Shown here: in pieces, positions 10,474 to 22,500 of the stretch
Layout of the letters: every line of letters starts with the position of its first letter
Position numbering within the stretch: position 1 is the stretch's first letter
Assembly: GCA_963576475.1 (NCBI GenBank)
Contig: OY754980.1
Span: 28,261,486-28,325,485 of the forward strand
Source: Molanna angustata
Lineage: Eukaryota; Arthropoda; Insecta; Trichoptera; Molannidae
DNA: 64,000 nt
Direction: 5' to 3'
The notes under the pieces: model-generated
The model's database searches: none
Seen by the model: the letters and a program-made list of their open reading frames with translations, nothing else
Told to the model about the DNA's origin: nothing
Made by a program: the position numbers and the translations under genes

Positions 10474-10701
10474 ATTTTTATTTATTTTATTTTATGTAGC
10501 TTCTCGGGCAACTAACAGGTACTGTATCAAATAATTATTTAACACGCACCCAATAACAAGTTGCCCCATTCTGGAGACTTACGATATTTATCGTCTCACA
10601 GATCCAGACTGAAAATACAATTTTAAAAACTGTGTCTCCACCGGGAATCGAACCCTTGGATCAGCAGTCAGATATCCAACCAACTGAGCCACGAAGGCCG
10701 A
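10474..10701 (-). mobile_element. SINE family B, near full-length
   Basis: Minus strand: GGCCTTCGTGGCTCAGTTGG head, GGGTTCGATTCCCGG B box, then a body with GGGGCAACTTGTTATTGGGT. It ends in an A/T-rich tail. Inserted next to repeat R at 10061-10470. Confidence 0.8.
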
Positions 10702-10707
10702 TTTTTA

Positions 10708-11140
10708 CTGAAAACATGATATATTTAAACCGCCTAATGCACTATGAAGTTACGTGTTAGTATGGGTAACTATCGCATGCGTAAAAAAGGTTATTACGTG
10801 ATTTAAATTATCGGAAACCCAAAATTTGGTGGTTTTTTGCATTTTAAGAACAAACCTGGGGGGCAAGTCTGGTTCAATCGGCGAAATCAAAACCCTTAGT
10901 GATTACCCATATCATGGATATAATTAATATATGGAGTTCTATAATATCTTAAGATATCATAAAACTCCATCTGATAATTATATCCATGATATGGGTAATC
11001 ACTAAGGGTTTTGATATCGCCGATTGAACCAGACTTGCCCCCCAGACTTAAAATGAAAAAAGTTTATCGGTCATTCACTTTGATTTTATGCACTCTTAAA
11101 GCACATAAAATATTTAATTATCTACGACACATAGTTATGG
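10708..11140 (+). repeat. Dispersed repeat R, copy 2 (contains a foldback MITE)
   Basis: Matches copy 1 and continues further (CACTTTGATTTTATGCACTC, CATAGTTATGG), as does the reversed copy at 22240-22500. Comparison with that copy, which runs CATTTTAAGAACAAACCTGA without a break, shows the MITE at 10857-11042 was inserted here. Confidence 0.7.
10857..11042. mobile_element. Foldback MITE, GGGGGGCAAGTCTGGT family, intact copy
   Basis: An almost perfect palindrome over its whole ~186 bp. The ends are GGGGGGCAAGTCTGGTTCAA and its complement, the middle is TATAATATCTTAAGATATCA, and the arms carry GATTACCCATATCATGGATA. It has no coding frame and is probably mobilised in trans. No obvious target duplication when compared with the unoccupied copy of repeat R. 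Confidence 0.85.
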
Positions 11141-11238
11141 AGGAATTTTTAAAATGATGCTGTAAAAGGGATGTTTTTGAAATTTTGTTTTAATAAACAC
11201 ACTGTCTTATATATTTTTTAAATTTGTTTTCATATTTG

Positions 11239-11996
<758 letters not shown>

Positions 11997-12247
11997 GGGG
12001 TATTTTAGCTTTATATGTCTCCTTAAAGACTTTCAAAAAGAAAAAATATTAAATAGGTAGGTTCTCATTTGTCAATTTTGAAACATGTTAAAGTAAGTAA
12101 TCAGTCAGTAGTTAGCCCAACAAACTGAATAAAGTGCCAACAGGGCCGGATAAATCATAGAACAACCCGGAACAAGAAATCAGGGCGCTTGTCTAAAAAG
12201 GGCGCTTAAAATCCTAAAATGTTAATTATATAAATCAAAAATTCCCC

Positions 12248-12310
12248 AGGTATGGCACTCGGTTCTCTCTGCCTTCCCCGAAAGGGACACGGCGTGATGG
12301 TGTGTATGAT
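12248..12310 (+). repeat. LINE 3'-tail fragment (CTCGGTTCTCTCTGCC type)
   Basis: The block GGCACTCGGTTCTCTCTGCC, CCCCGAAAGGGACACGGCGT and GATGGT is the 3' end of the LINE whose longer copy is at 45500-46060. Other tail copies are at 13764-13880 (minus) and 19016-19110. Confidence 0.65.
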
Positions 12311-12374
12311 AAAATTCTGCGGTGTTAATATCTTGTCTATTACCGTGTTATTCGTAAACATATATAGTCGATTC

Positions 12375-12399
12375 ACACACACACACACACACACACACA
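12375..12399. repeat. (CA)n microsatellite
   Basis: About twelve CA units inside the hAT element. Confidence 0.9.
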
Positions 12400-13763
12400 A
12401 AATAATCATTCTAATAATTTACTTGCTAAAGTGTTAAATTATCTACATAATGAAGCCAGCGCCCCCCTATCTGAAATCGCCCGGGCGCTTGATAATGAAT
12501 TTCATATGAGATGATAGCGGCGTGTTTGAAAACATTCCAGATGCTACACGCCACAGTAACTTTAATTATACATTATACTAAGAACTCTTATTGCTTGTTA
12601 ATGAAACTACATAAGCCGTTTCAATAAGCGGAACCTGTCAGCAACTAATAGCAAGGTTTTCTAAAAAAGGGAAACGAAGTTCTTTAGAAATGTTATGATA
12701 ATTTCAGTGAAGTTTTCCCTTTCGACTTAAGCGACATACTTACTTATTTTCTCGATCTCGGTCGCCGACTCGTCACCTGACTCTTTCAATTATTCATATA
12801 TTGTTTCTATCTCTCTCTTCTGTCTGATGTCAAGTGTTAACACGTGTCAATATTTTTTACGAGTCTAGTATAGACCATAGATTTTAATATATACCTATTA
12901 CTAGATGGAATACTAGTCGGCAAAGTGTATCGAAATCAATGGGAGTTTTCGTGTGCTGTTTTGTGTAAAATTCATTGGCATACCTCGTTTTATTAATATT
13001 AATTTATGTAGGTATTTATTATACCAAGAACTTATTTAGTGTTTTGTGTTAATTAGAATCGCGATTTGTTTTTTTTATTTTAAGTTTGGTGTGATTTTAA
13101 ATTTTTACTGGAATTTGATAATTATATTGAGTTTTTTTTAATTAAAAATAGTTTTTATGATATTTTTAGTGTTAACATTAGTTATTAAGTTTAGTTTATT
13201 TACATAATACTTGAGATAGTTAAAAGGACTTTTAAATTATATTTAACTTTAAACGGTTTATGTGATGATCCAATATTTTAAAAATTGTAAGACCTAAGGT
13301 TTTAGTTTAAAATGCCTACTTCTCAGGATACGTTACATACATGAATAGGAATAGGTAGAATTATAATTTATTTTTGTTCTTTGGTTTATATTGATATATT
13401 GATTTTTACTGTATAATATTGCATAATATACTGCATAATATAATATTGAAATTCCAAATATTTGAGAAGGAAGGGGGGGGGCGGTTTGAAATATATTGCT
13501 CTGGGCGCAAAAACATGTTTATCCGGCCCTGAGTGCCAACAATAGGTATAAAGTGCAAGTATACCTAAAGGGGTTGTGTAATATAAAGTACAACCTTACA
13601 CACCCCACTAGACACTCTCACTTCTCTAAACATAAATAATAAGAAATTTAATAAAATAATTTTTTATTTTTCGCAGTTATAAACAAAATAAAACAATAAT
13701 AAATTTTTGACAAAATAATTAAGTAGGTAGGTGTGTAGGTACATAGAAATACTTACATACATA

Positions 13764-13880
13764 CATACCATCACGCCATGTCCCTCACGGGGTAGGTAGA
13801 GAGAACCGAACGCCACTTGTTTCTACCTTGACACACATTCACCGCCTCGTCAACATTCATATATATCGTTTTATAGGTAC
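13764..13880 (-). mobile_element. LINE 3'-tail fragment
   Basis: Minus strand reads GTTGACGAGGCGGTGAATGT, AGAAACAAGTGGCGTTCGGT, TCTCTCTACCTACCCCGTGA and GGGACATGGCGTGATGGTAT, matching the 3' end of the LINE at 45500-46060 including its (GTAT)n end. Confidence 0.7.
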
Positions 13881-13940
13881 CTACATGTTCATCTGTTGTT
13901 TACGCTTCTAACATTTCCGTCTTTCAAAATACCGTAAAAA

Positions 13941-14100
13941 TAAAAATAATAAATGTGCCCCCTATATGCCCCTTAAATACTTTAGGGGGCATATAAATCT
14001 AAACAACCAAATTTTAATCAAATTTCTCAAATATATACAGCGTGTTTCTAAAAAAATACAATAATTATTTTCAACATTAAATTTAATGTTGAAAATACTT
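13941..14100 (+). repeat. Dispersed repeat with a 32-bp perfect palindrome
   Basis: GGGGGCATATAAATCTAAAC, AAATTTCTCAAATATATACA and GTGTTTCTAAAAAAATA recur with changes at about 22045-22200. Within it TATTTTCAACATTAAA and its complement meet at about 14069-14099. Class unknown. Confidence 0.5.
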
Positions 14101-14737
14101 TAATGCGGTTTTTATTTCTACACATTATTTACACGAATGTAGTGACTAATCTTCGTTTTTACATGTATGTATTTTGCCTCAAAAAGGTTTTGTTCATTTT
14201 ATTGTTGTTTCCTTTTTCTGGTTATATGAAATAAACAAATCTAAATCATAGAATAAAACAAAAAAAATTCAACAGTTAATTAACTTTATAAAAACATTCC
14301 CGAAATGATCGTTCTTAGCGACAGCTCTGTTCAAAAGTCAATATTATAAAAAAAATAAAGAAATTTATACACTGCCCTTTTGAAGTATTGTTAAAGACAT
14401 AAATAGTGACAATATTAAGTTATTATCATTATTACAGCATGTAATCTTTTTTGTAACATAATTAATCTTGAAATTTGCATCCTTGGTGATTTTGAGCTAT
14501 ATAAGTAACTACCTACCTATATTTTGCATTTCTCAGACTAGCGTCAAAACAATACTGATTGTGTCATGTTAAAAATTCTCAGATCCCGCGGTGCATAATC
14601 AGCGAAGCGTGCTGCCATGTCGTGGGGCGCACGTTCTAGGCGGATATAAGTACCATAGGGGATATGAAGGTAGGTAACTACCCCCCCCCCCTCATTTGCA
14701 AAACTATCATGAAAATATTAATGTCAGATTTGTGTTG

Positions 14738-14995
14738 AACTACATACATACATAAAATCACAGCATATCCCAGTGAGGGGTAGCCAGCGACAGGTGTGCA
14801 TAGCCTTATGAAAAGAAGCACTACACATACGTGTATACCCACACATCAGTCTCACTCCACCTAAAAAGCACTAGATTCATAGAATGGGTGGTGAGCTTAA
14901 TAGCTGAAGTATTTGAAATGCCTGTTGTACTGTCGATTATGATTTCGATGATACCAGAAAAGTGTGGAAGCACTTTTCTAAGTCGGTGCCCTGCA
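14738..14995 (-). mobile_element. Repeat family D, longest copy
   Basis: Minus strand carries, in order, GGGCACCGACTTAGAAAAGT, GCTTCCACACTTTTCTGG, TTAAGCTCACCACCCATTCT, GAGACTGATGTGTGGGTATA, GTCGCTGGCTACCCCTCACT and a TATG tail. It keeps the 5' block missing at 7350-7555. Confidence 0.7.
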
Positions 14996-16189
14996 GTTAT
15001 GTTTCGATAAAATTAATCATTTCATTAGACGGCTAAATATATTATTTTACTTTCTTTTCAAGCAGATATATTTTTTTATTTTCACAATTTTCTTACACAA
15101 TTTACACACAAAATATTTACGTTAATACTCATTCGATAGGCCGTAGAGATCAAAATTAGACCGTAATTTGACATTTTATTTAGTTTGAAAAGCCACTGGA
15201 ATTGCACTTGATCTATGTTAAAAAAACACCATGTATGTATGTATGTACTTATAAATCAAAGGGTATAAAGTAATCTATTAACATTAATATAGCAAAGTGC
15301 AATTATTTGAGTATGTACTATTTATATTGTTTCACAGTATTTACCTATTTTTCACAGCATTATTTACCTATTTTTCTTTAAAGTATTCTGTATTTGAATA
15401 TATATTTATTTGTTAGGTAGGTACCTACCTATTTAAACCATCTCAATTTTTTTGTTATAGGTAATTATAATTTCTTTATTTATTGATTAACCAATAAGAA
15501 ACCTAGAACATTCATGACATTCATTCATGAACTAAGAAGACATATAGGTATATATACTGTCTCAGAACAGGTTTTTACCTAGTAAGGCAGTTTATAGTAT
15601 GTTTATGTTTATGATAATAGTACCTATGTTTATCTGGTATATAAAGAGAAAAAAATTTAATTTAAATATAATACTTACTACGTAATACTTTTTTACTGGA
15701 TATAAGAAAGAAAAAGGAATTATAAATAAACAAAAAAAATTGGAATCGAAACAATTTTTTGACAGGTGTTTAGGTTCCTACCTACCTCTTCATATTATCA
15801 AATTGACGATATGTTTCTCATGTCTACTCAATGTGAAATGTAGGTATAAAGAATAATGAGCAATAAATGGCTGACGATAACTAGAATGATATTAGTGGGG
15901 CAGAAATTGTGACTCTGCAGGTCCCCATTGTTGGTTCTTAAAGGAGGTCCATCCAAGTGTGGTGACAACCCGTGGTCTAACATAATATATACAATATATA
16001 CCTACCTACCTACGAGTCAGGGTAAAATTATTGAGCTTGGGAATCTGACGACTAACTGAAAAATACGATATGAAATAGAATTTGTATTTCGAAACAAATT
16101 CTTACATGGGTAGGTACCTATTTTGAACAACTTATCAGTAGCCATCAACATTATAGTATTGAGGAAGAAATAGCATATCATTAATAAAA
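14996..16189. other. Unassigned AT-rich stretch
   Basis: No gene recognised. Several TAGGTACCTACC-type words (15416-15432, 16110-16118) but no larger structure. Confidence 0.4.
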
Positions 16190-16330
16190 CGAGGGGGTTG
16201 TGGCCAACGCTATACTCTTACTACCAAGTCACTCCACAGTGAATTCAAATTTTGTATGGAAATTTTTCAATATTTTCACGAAATGAGTTTGTCAAATTAT
16301 TTTGATTTTAATATTTTATTATGAAAACTT
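16186..16330 (+). repeat. Dispersed repeat with the GTTGTGGCCAAC motif (inverted partner at 30 kb)
   Basis: GGGTTGTGGCCAACGCTATA, CTACCAAGTCACTCCACAG and TTCAAATTTTGTATGGAAA are found as the reverse complement at about 29999-30110. The GTTGTGGCCAACxCT core also occurs at 32982, 45384 (altered), 59825, 60118 and 63553 (altered). Confidence 0.6.
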
Positions 16331-17767
16331 GATAATTAATTCAATACCATTTTATGAATGTGATGTGCCTTTCACATTTTAAGTTTCCTGAGCTGGGGGT
16401 CACTTTGAAATATTTAACAGTTAAAAAAATGAGAAGCACTGATCAGATATCGTTCAAAATCTAATGGGGTCTAAGCGAGTATTAGATATACATATTTGCG
16501 AAATTTGAAAAGAATCGAATGTCTATAATCAATAACTTAGAATTTAGAATAAACACGATTGATTACAATTTATTGTGATATAACACACTGAAAAAAGTTA
16601 TGTTAAAATTAACCGAACTATAGTGACTACAGAATTCGTTTTGTGCTATAAATATTTCGTGCGTTTAATTAACCAAACAATACAGTCAAAAACAGGTAAA
16701 CTTTTATTACTTATAAACTGGTTTGGATAAAAACGCAGGTAGCCAGTTCGGTGGTCACAATTATTTTTCTCAGTGCAATCTGATTATAAAATATCATTTT
16801 GATACTCGCTTAGACACGGGTATGTTCGAAAATAAAAATAAAATAACTGTAAAGAATACATAAATAAAAAAAAAAAAAAATCCGAAGATTGAAAACGAGG
16901 TCACCAGTCACCAGGACATATTCTGTCCACTAAGTAAAGTGAAATTTTACTTAGTTTAAATTTATAAACTGATCTTAGCAACAATTCACAACAAGAAGAC
17001 GACGTATTCACAGAGGATGTACTTTCTAAGTACCTTGTTGGCGAATTCGCCACACGCCTATGCCTTCTTGTGGAAGTCATTAGGCGAATCTGCTCTCAAA
17101 TATGCTAGAGACGTCCCTGTGTTATATTTGAGCTTCTATAGTCACATATTATTAAAAGTAAAAGCGCTTACCTATCTACTCAACATGAAACTGTTGAATG
17201 GTTTAAGAATGCCAATTTCAAAATAGTATAATAGTTACATAAATAATTAAGATGGATATTTTTTCTTTTCAAATAATCTTATAATCCACCGAGGATGTTA
17301 AAGTCAGTGTATTGATGAATGAGATTGTTAAATAGATGGATGGATATCCTATATGTAAGATCAATAACATTTTAATGACAGGTTCATATGAATGAAGGTC
17401 TGAAGCTTAATGCTACTAACAATAGTTCCTTTTAACTAAATTATAATCCTCTACCTGACGAGAGAACAATCAATGGATTCCAACTTATCGTTATAAGTTA
17501 TAATCACTTTAACCACATCAGAGATCGACTAACGAGGACAATTTTTTTCTGTTCTGTTTTAATAACGGGGGTTTATTTTTATTATGGTGTTGTAGTATTT
17601 TTTTTTATTTCTGAGCATATTCTTTTAGAAATAAAAAAAAACTACCTCTACAGCCAAATTATTGCAAATTAATATTGAAAACTCTACGCTGCCCAATAAA
17701 TGAAACATATATGTTTATGGTTTTGACACATTTGCAATACGTAGGTGCCATCATTACATACAGACCA
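16331..17767. other. Unassigned stretch, mostly AT-rich
   Basis: No gene recognised. The plus frame 17017-17226 (69 codons) has no known domain. The segment 16970-17230 is less repetitive than its surroundings and could be unique intronic sequence. An A-run is at 16866-16879. Confidence 0.35.
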
Positions 17768-18161
17768 TGGGGGCAAGTCTAGTCAACCAGCGAAATCAAA
17801 ACAATCCATGTTTACCCATATCATGGATATAATTATTTATTTTATTTATTTATTTATTTATTTATCACACCATTTAAATAATCGTCATTAAAAATAGAAA
17901 ACTGCTGCCCAACTAGGTATACCTGTTCTAGGGCTAGCAGTGTACCTACACATTATTATATTTCACAGGAGATATACCTATAGGTTGTACCTATTTGCAT
18001 TTTTAAAAAGTATCTAAACAATATAAACTTAACTATTGTTACTAATCATATGGAGTTCTATAATATATAAGATAATTATATAATAAGATAATTATATCCA
18101 TGGTATGGGTAAACATGGATGGTTTTGATTTTGCCTGTTGTCCAGACTTGCCCCCCCCCCT
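17768..18161. mobile_element. Foldback MITE (GGGGGGCAAGTCTGGT family) split by a LINE tail
   Basis: The left arm GGGGGCAAGTCTAGTCAACC runs to CATGGATATAATTA at 17834. The right arm resumes near 18048 (ATATGGAGTTCTATAATATA) and ends CCAGACTTGCCCCCC. The insert at about 17836-18045 is described separately. Confidence 0.7.
17836..18045 (-). mobile_element. LINE 3'-end fragment
   Basis: Shares GGTGTGATAAATA, ATTTAAATAATCGTCATTAA, GCTGCCCAACTAGGTATACC and CTAGGGCTAGCAGTGTACCT with a copy in the opposite orientation at 60535-60690. It ends in (TTTA)n on plus, so the element reads on minus with an (AAAT)n tail. 5' truncated. Confidence 0.6.
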
Positions 18162-18162
18162 T

Positions 18163-18860
18163 ATTTAATTTTTTAAGATTTTTTATTTATTTGAATTCAT
18201 GTACAATAATGTGTACTAAGTGGGAGTTTATTGCCTTAAGGCAATTTCTTTCAATCAACCAAAGCAACGCTATACATAGATAATTAGTGAAGTGGTAAAT
18301 ATATTTAATTTAACGATTCTAGAATTTTGGTGCTAACATAGTGGAAATCCATTTTAAAATAAATAAATAAAGAAATAAATAAGTTATTTTTCCACAATAT
18401 TTTTATAGCGACCGAAAGTTTTCGCCAAGTTAACTTGGCATTACCAAGGTCCAAATGAAACTCCAATGTCCAAATGAATTGGACCTTGACAATAGAAGAG
18501 GCTGATAAAAGAGGAACGAAAATTAAAGGTAGGCCAAGGGAAAGTTGGCAAAAATGTAATTTTGAAAGATGGAGACGTTAGATGTATGAATTGCGATAAA
18601 GCGCCAACTTTGCACTGATAACATAACTCAAAATTCCACTCTCTAGTATATGCATGAATGTATTATTTATGTGTCACCATAATGGTTGCAACACCTTCTT
18701 CGTTGATCCTTAAGTGAGTTAGAATCCCATGTTATGATTCTAGAATACATACAATCCTCTCTGTACTATTCCTCGTATGTTTCTGGTGTGTTCCTATAAT
18801 TTAGTTTTTTTCTCATTTTTCGTAAATTGTATGTTAAGCTTTTAAAATTATTTGATATGA
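18163..18860. other. Mostly unassigned; weak LINE-like remnant
   Basis: Contains a family-E fragment (18215-18262). Around 18500-18560 a plus-strand frame reads DKRGTKIKGRPRESWQK, similar to the GRPR segment of LINE RT tails but too short to be sure. Confidence 0.35.
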
Positions 18861-18869
18861 TGTCCTATT

Positions 18870-18985
18870 ATTATGTACTGTAGTCTACATTTACTTGTTT
18901 TTTTTTCATTGTATTTAATACCATTATGCTCTACTGTACTGTTGGATATCCAAAATAAATAAAAATAAATAAAATAAATAAATAC
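18870..18985 (+). mobile_element. Probable LINE 3' UTR with (AAATA)n tail
   Basis: GATGTCCTATTATTATGTAC and GTACTGTTGGATATCCAAAA lead into AAATAAATAAAAATAAATAA. This is typical of lepidopteran LINE tails but I could not tie it to a coding part. Confidence 0.45.
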
Positions 18986-19015
18986 TTAGTATAAAAGCGT
19001 TGATGAAATGATGCG

Positions 19016-19110
19016 AGAAATGTATGTCAAGTGAGAGGAGTCTGGTATTCGGATCTCTCTGCCTTCCCCAGATTAGGAAATGGCGTGATGGTATGTATGA
19101 TTCGGGTTTG
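19016..19110 (+). mobile_element. LINE 3'-tail fragment
   Basis: TATTCGGATCTCTCTGCCTT, CCCCAGATTAGGAAATGGCG and TGATGGTATGTATG match the tails at 12248, 13764 (reversed) and 45985-46050. Confidence 0.6.
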
Positions 19111-19639
19111 GTATTCTTAAATAAAATGAATAGCAATGGTTGTCGTCCCCTTGAGCGTGGGACAATGTCTTCAAATATTTCCTAATAAGTTTTGACACAT
19201 GAACAGGTGAGCAGAATGGCCCTCAATAGGAAGTCGGTGGTGTATTGTGCGATGTTTGGGGCAATGTGGGCAAATTATAGGTAGTACTCATATTATATTG
19301 TAGTAATAACAGTATTATTACTGCAGATTTGCCCGGCTCATTAGAGCGGTTGGATGAACTCTTAGAAAACAGGAGAACATGACAGAGTAGATAGCTAGGT
19401 ACCTATATACCATATCTCGGACCAATTTCTCACGACTCTAATTATTTACACATTATAAACAGAGCGGTAGCTCTTTGTACATACCAGTTCAATGAATTTT
19501 ATCAAATTATAACCACTCCAATACAACGATAGTATGAGACAAGTACATAGTATTAGTAGGTACCTATATTAGACAGGTAGAATTGTAGTATTTTGACAAG
19601 GTGGTATGTTTATAAGAATTAATACAACCTTGGGGCCAA
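19111..19639. other. Unassigned stretch
   Basis: No gene or repeat structure recognised. Confidence 0.35.
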
Positions 19640-19743
19640 GTCAACGTGTCAATTTACAATAGAAAAGAAAAAAAACATAAGTCAATGTATGGAAGTGACA
19701 TTTGTCAGTCACGTGACAAAACTCGCAATAAAATCATAAACTA

Positions 19744-20127
19744 TCACTGGGTTGTTTCAACAACAGTATCAGTAAAAGTATTGTTTAAATTCTTTGATTT
19801 CATAAAATTGTTCAAAATTGTGTCGTTTCACGGCATATTATTTCAATGACACAACCAAAATATTTCACAATTTCATGGAATCAAAGTATTTTAACTATAC
19901 TTTTACTTTAATCTTTGTCCCAGAAACACATCCTTAGTGTTCCTCGAGCAAAGATTAAAATAAAAGTATAGTTAAAATACTTTGATTTCACAAAATTATT
20001 CAAAAGTTTTGTTTGTTTCATTGAAATCTAATGCCGTCAAACAACGCATTTTTGAAAAATTTCATGAAATCAAAGTATTTGAACTATACTATTTCCGTTA
20101 CTTTTGATTAAACAACCCAGCCTTAGT
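19744..20127. mobile_element. Inverted dimer of a ~190-bp MITE (family G)
   Basis: The single unit is seen at 52486-52674: AGGCTGGGTTGTTTCAAC ... AGAAACACAGCCT. Here one unit (19744-19936, plus) is followed tail-to-tail by a second (19935-20127, minus) ending AACAACCCAGCCTTAG, so the whole block is a large palindrome. TTCAAAATTGTG, ATTTCATGGAATCAAAGTA and TAGTTAAAATACTTTGAT recur. Just upstream (19684-19719) is ATGTATGGAAGTGACATT, shared with the hairpin at 52267-52420. Confidence 0.7.
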
Positions 20128-20134
20128 AACTTCC

Positions 20135-20473
20135 ATAGATTTTCATATAATATACTTAGATGGAGTTATAGGTATACCTACTCCGTACAATGAGTGATTC
20201 ATGGTACCTATATCTTGGTTAGCAATATATTGCAGTTTTCCATACATTCCAACACTTCCTAGATAACTGTTCTCTAAATTTTAGTGAACAAAGCGTTTTT
20301 TTTTCGACAAATAAATCCGAAAACAATTCACATTAGTCGTTATTCTCTATAGAAAAACGATGTGGTCTGCCCACCTTGGTGTTAAAAGTCTCGCGGAAAT
20401 AATCCTCACTTCGATTCATACAAAATTTGCTAACTGCGACATCTAGTAGGTAGTATATTTTATGAAAATCCAT
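20135..20473 (+). mobile_element. TIR MITE, family H, copy 1
   Basis: Ends ATAGATTTTCATATAATATA and the complement (TATATTTTATGAAAATCCAT) enclose GCAATATATTGCAGTTTTCC, GAACAAAGCGTTTTTTTTCG, TAGTCGTTATTCTCTATAGA and TTCATACAAAATTTGC. Near full-length relatives are at 24207-24538 (minus) and 62371-62703 (plus), with an end fragment at 54476-54545. About 335 bp, noncoding. Confidence 0.8.
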
Positions 20474-21299
20474 GGCCTGAATTTTATGTAGGTATATTAG
20501 TAAGGTGCGCTGATCGTAAATGTGTGTCTTTTCGTTTGATTGGTATAGTTATATGTGCAAACCGCCCCTCATCTCCACGCCGAAAAAGCTGTAATGATAA
20601 ACTCAAAATGTCCTCAAATTAATTTCGTAAAAAATATATGTATAAAATTTGTCACGACATTCTGTTGAACTTAGCAGTTTTACCTTTTTGGAGATGAATT
20701 CATTGATTGAATCAGAAGAGTCCTTATAATTTATATGGTCTTCTGTCCTCCTTGCGACTTGCATCATAGAAAAATAACTGCATTGCCAAAATATTTTTGG
20801 AACGAGTGTGTATGTTTTTTATTCCATATACGCCAATAACAACTTTCTCTCATTAGTATGCGCAATTATTGCCAAAAACATTCTCTCTTATGTTATGTAC
20901 AAATTGGCATCTATCTACCGAATAATGTCAACATTAGGTACATTGCCATAATGCGAATTACTAATGTGCTAATTTCTAATAAAAAATCTTATTTGATTAG
21001 CACATAGCTGTTTGTCGTGAAGCTATTATATTTGTTCAAATAATTATTGTGAAGTCATTGTCATTTCTTCTATTATATAAATATCTTAAAAAAGAAATTT
21101 AGGTACCTCTAGCTTGCGGCTGGTACACCATAAATTTAGAATATTTTATTTGTTTAAAAATAAATTTGATTGTAAAATAAACAGATAAAATTAATAAAAC
21201 AATAAACTTACGTAATTGAGGTGATATACATAATTTAATTTCATTTATTAATTTCACTCATATTACTTCTTAATTGGCTATATTTACTGCTTCATTTTC
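20474..21299. other. Unassigned stretch
   Basis: No gene. A non-repetitive segment at 20935-21075 (AATGCGAATTACTAATGTGC, GATTAGCACATAGCTGTTTG) could be unique intron sequence. The remainder is AT-rich. Confidence 0.35.
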
Positions 21300-21785
21300 G
21301 TACAAACTTAATTCTGACCCTAGACACCCCATGCATGGATCTCAGACGCGTCAGTGTAGACTTAAGTCAAGGAAGAGTTTCCTGGAGTCGACTTCTCCTG
21401 TGGTCGAACCACCCGCGGCCCGAAGGCTGTCATTGTGGCGTGCAGAGAGTGCCAGTCCCACACACTTACCTCCAGCCGAGGAGATGTCAGTGGGACACAA
21501 CTTACCATATTATGCAACATGGAGGGCACTCAACAGACTATAAAGAACAGGCGTCACCCGCTGCTACAGTAACCTCAAAAAACGGGGCTACAGTGAGGAT
21601 GATAGGTACCTGTGAGTGTGGCACTGTACAGGACAACTCGCACCTTCTCTCATGCCCCTTGATTGGAGTTACATGTACACATGAAGACACCGTAACAGCG
21701 AAGGAAAGCGGCATCCGGGTGGCCGAGCACTGGAGTATTCTAATTTGATGGTGTTCCGGACACGGAAAGTAAGTAAGTAAGTATT
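21300..21785 (+). pseudogene. LINE reverse transcriptase C-terminal fragment with (TAAG)n tail
   Basis: Several frames read LINE-type C-terminal sequence. The clearest part is GTCECGTVQDNSHLLSCPLI at about 21607-21665, the CxCG...HLLxCP zinc-knuckle-like motif near the end of jockey/R1-type ORF2 proteins. After the last stop the element ends in AAAGTAAGTAAGTAAGTA. Frames 21274-21543 and 21335-21748 overlap within this broken copy, indicating a frameshift. Confidence 0.7.
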
Positions 21786-22239
21786 TTCGTACAATTATAG
21801 CACATTTTATCAATTAGATACTATTAATTTTGTGAAATGAATGTTTTATTAGGTAATAAATAACTCATTCACGACTCAAACAAAATAAAATGTATTGATA
21901 CCTACCTATCTCTACGAAAATGATTTATGCACTAAAAAAACTCGCTATTTATATCTACGCAATAAAGAATTTTTATCACAAGTATTGTACACTGTTACGT
22001 CAATAAAATATAAATCCAGACAACGATAAAAATAACATCTTTAAGAGGGCATATACACACCCTAATTTGAAATCAAATTTCTTAAATATGTTATACCTAC
22101 TGTGTGTTTCTTAAAAAAAAAAAACCATAAATATTTTCAACATTTCTCTAGTTAATGTTCGTCACACAATTTTAAAATTCAACATTTAGGTATTCCCCTA
22201 AAAAAATATTAAACAAATCTTTCTCACAGCATTTTTTTT
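21786..22239. other. AT-rich stretch with a diverged copy of the repeat at 13941-14100
   Basis: Around 22045-22200 GGGCATATACACACCCTAAT and ATTTCTTAAATATGTTATAC parallel 13941-14100. The remainder is unassigned. Confidence 0.4.
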
Positions 22240-22500
22240 AATTACTCAATAACTATGTGTCGTAGAGAAATAAATCATTTATGTGCTTAAAGAGTGCATA
22301 AAATCAAAGTGAATGACTGATATTTTTTTTTCATTTCATGTCAGGTTTGTTCTTAAAATGCAAAAAAAATCAACTAATTCAGGGTTTCCGATAATTTAAA
22401 TCACGTACCTATAACCCCTTTTTAGCGCACGCGATAGTTACCCTTACTAACACGTTATTTCATAGTGCATTTGGCGGTTTTAATATATCCGCGTTATATG
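22240..22500 (-). repeat. Dispersed repeat R, unoccupied copy
   Basis: The reverse complement of 10708-11140 without the foldback MITE: AGGTTTGTTCTTAAAATGCA, ATAGTTACCCTTACTAACAC and GTGCATTTGGCGGTTTTAAT. Serves as the empty-site reference. Confidence 0.7.

Larger units (their letters stand above)
12141..13531. mobile_element. Non-autonomous hAT element (1391 bp) with 8-bp target duplication
   Basis: Termini CAGGGCCGGATAAA and its complement (TTTATCCGGCCCTG) are flanked by the direct repeat AGTGCCAA at 12133-12140 and 13532-13539. Subterminal blocks rich in GGGCGCTT and GCGCCCCC occur at both ends (GGGCGCTTGTC near 12184, GGGCGCTT near 12484). It contains a LINE-tail fragment at 12248-12310 and a (CA)n run, but no transposase frame. 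Confidence 0.85.
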
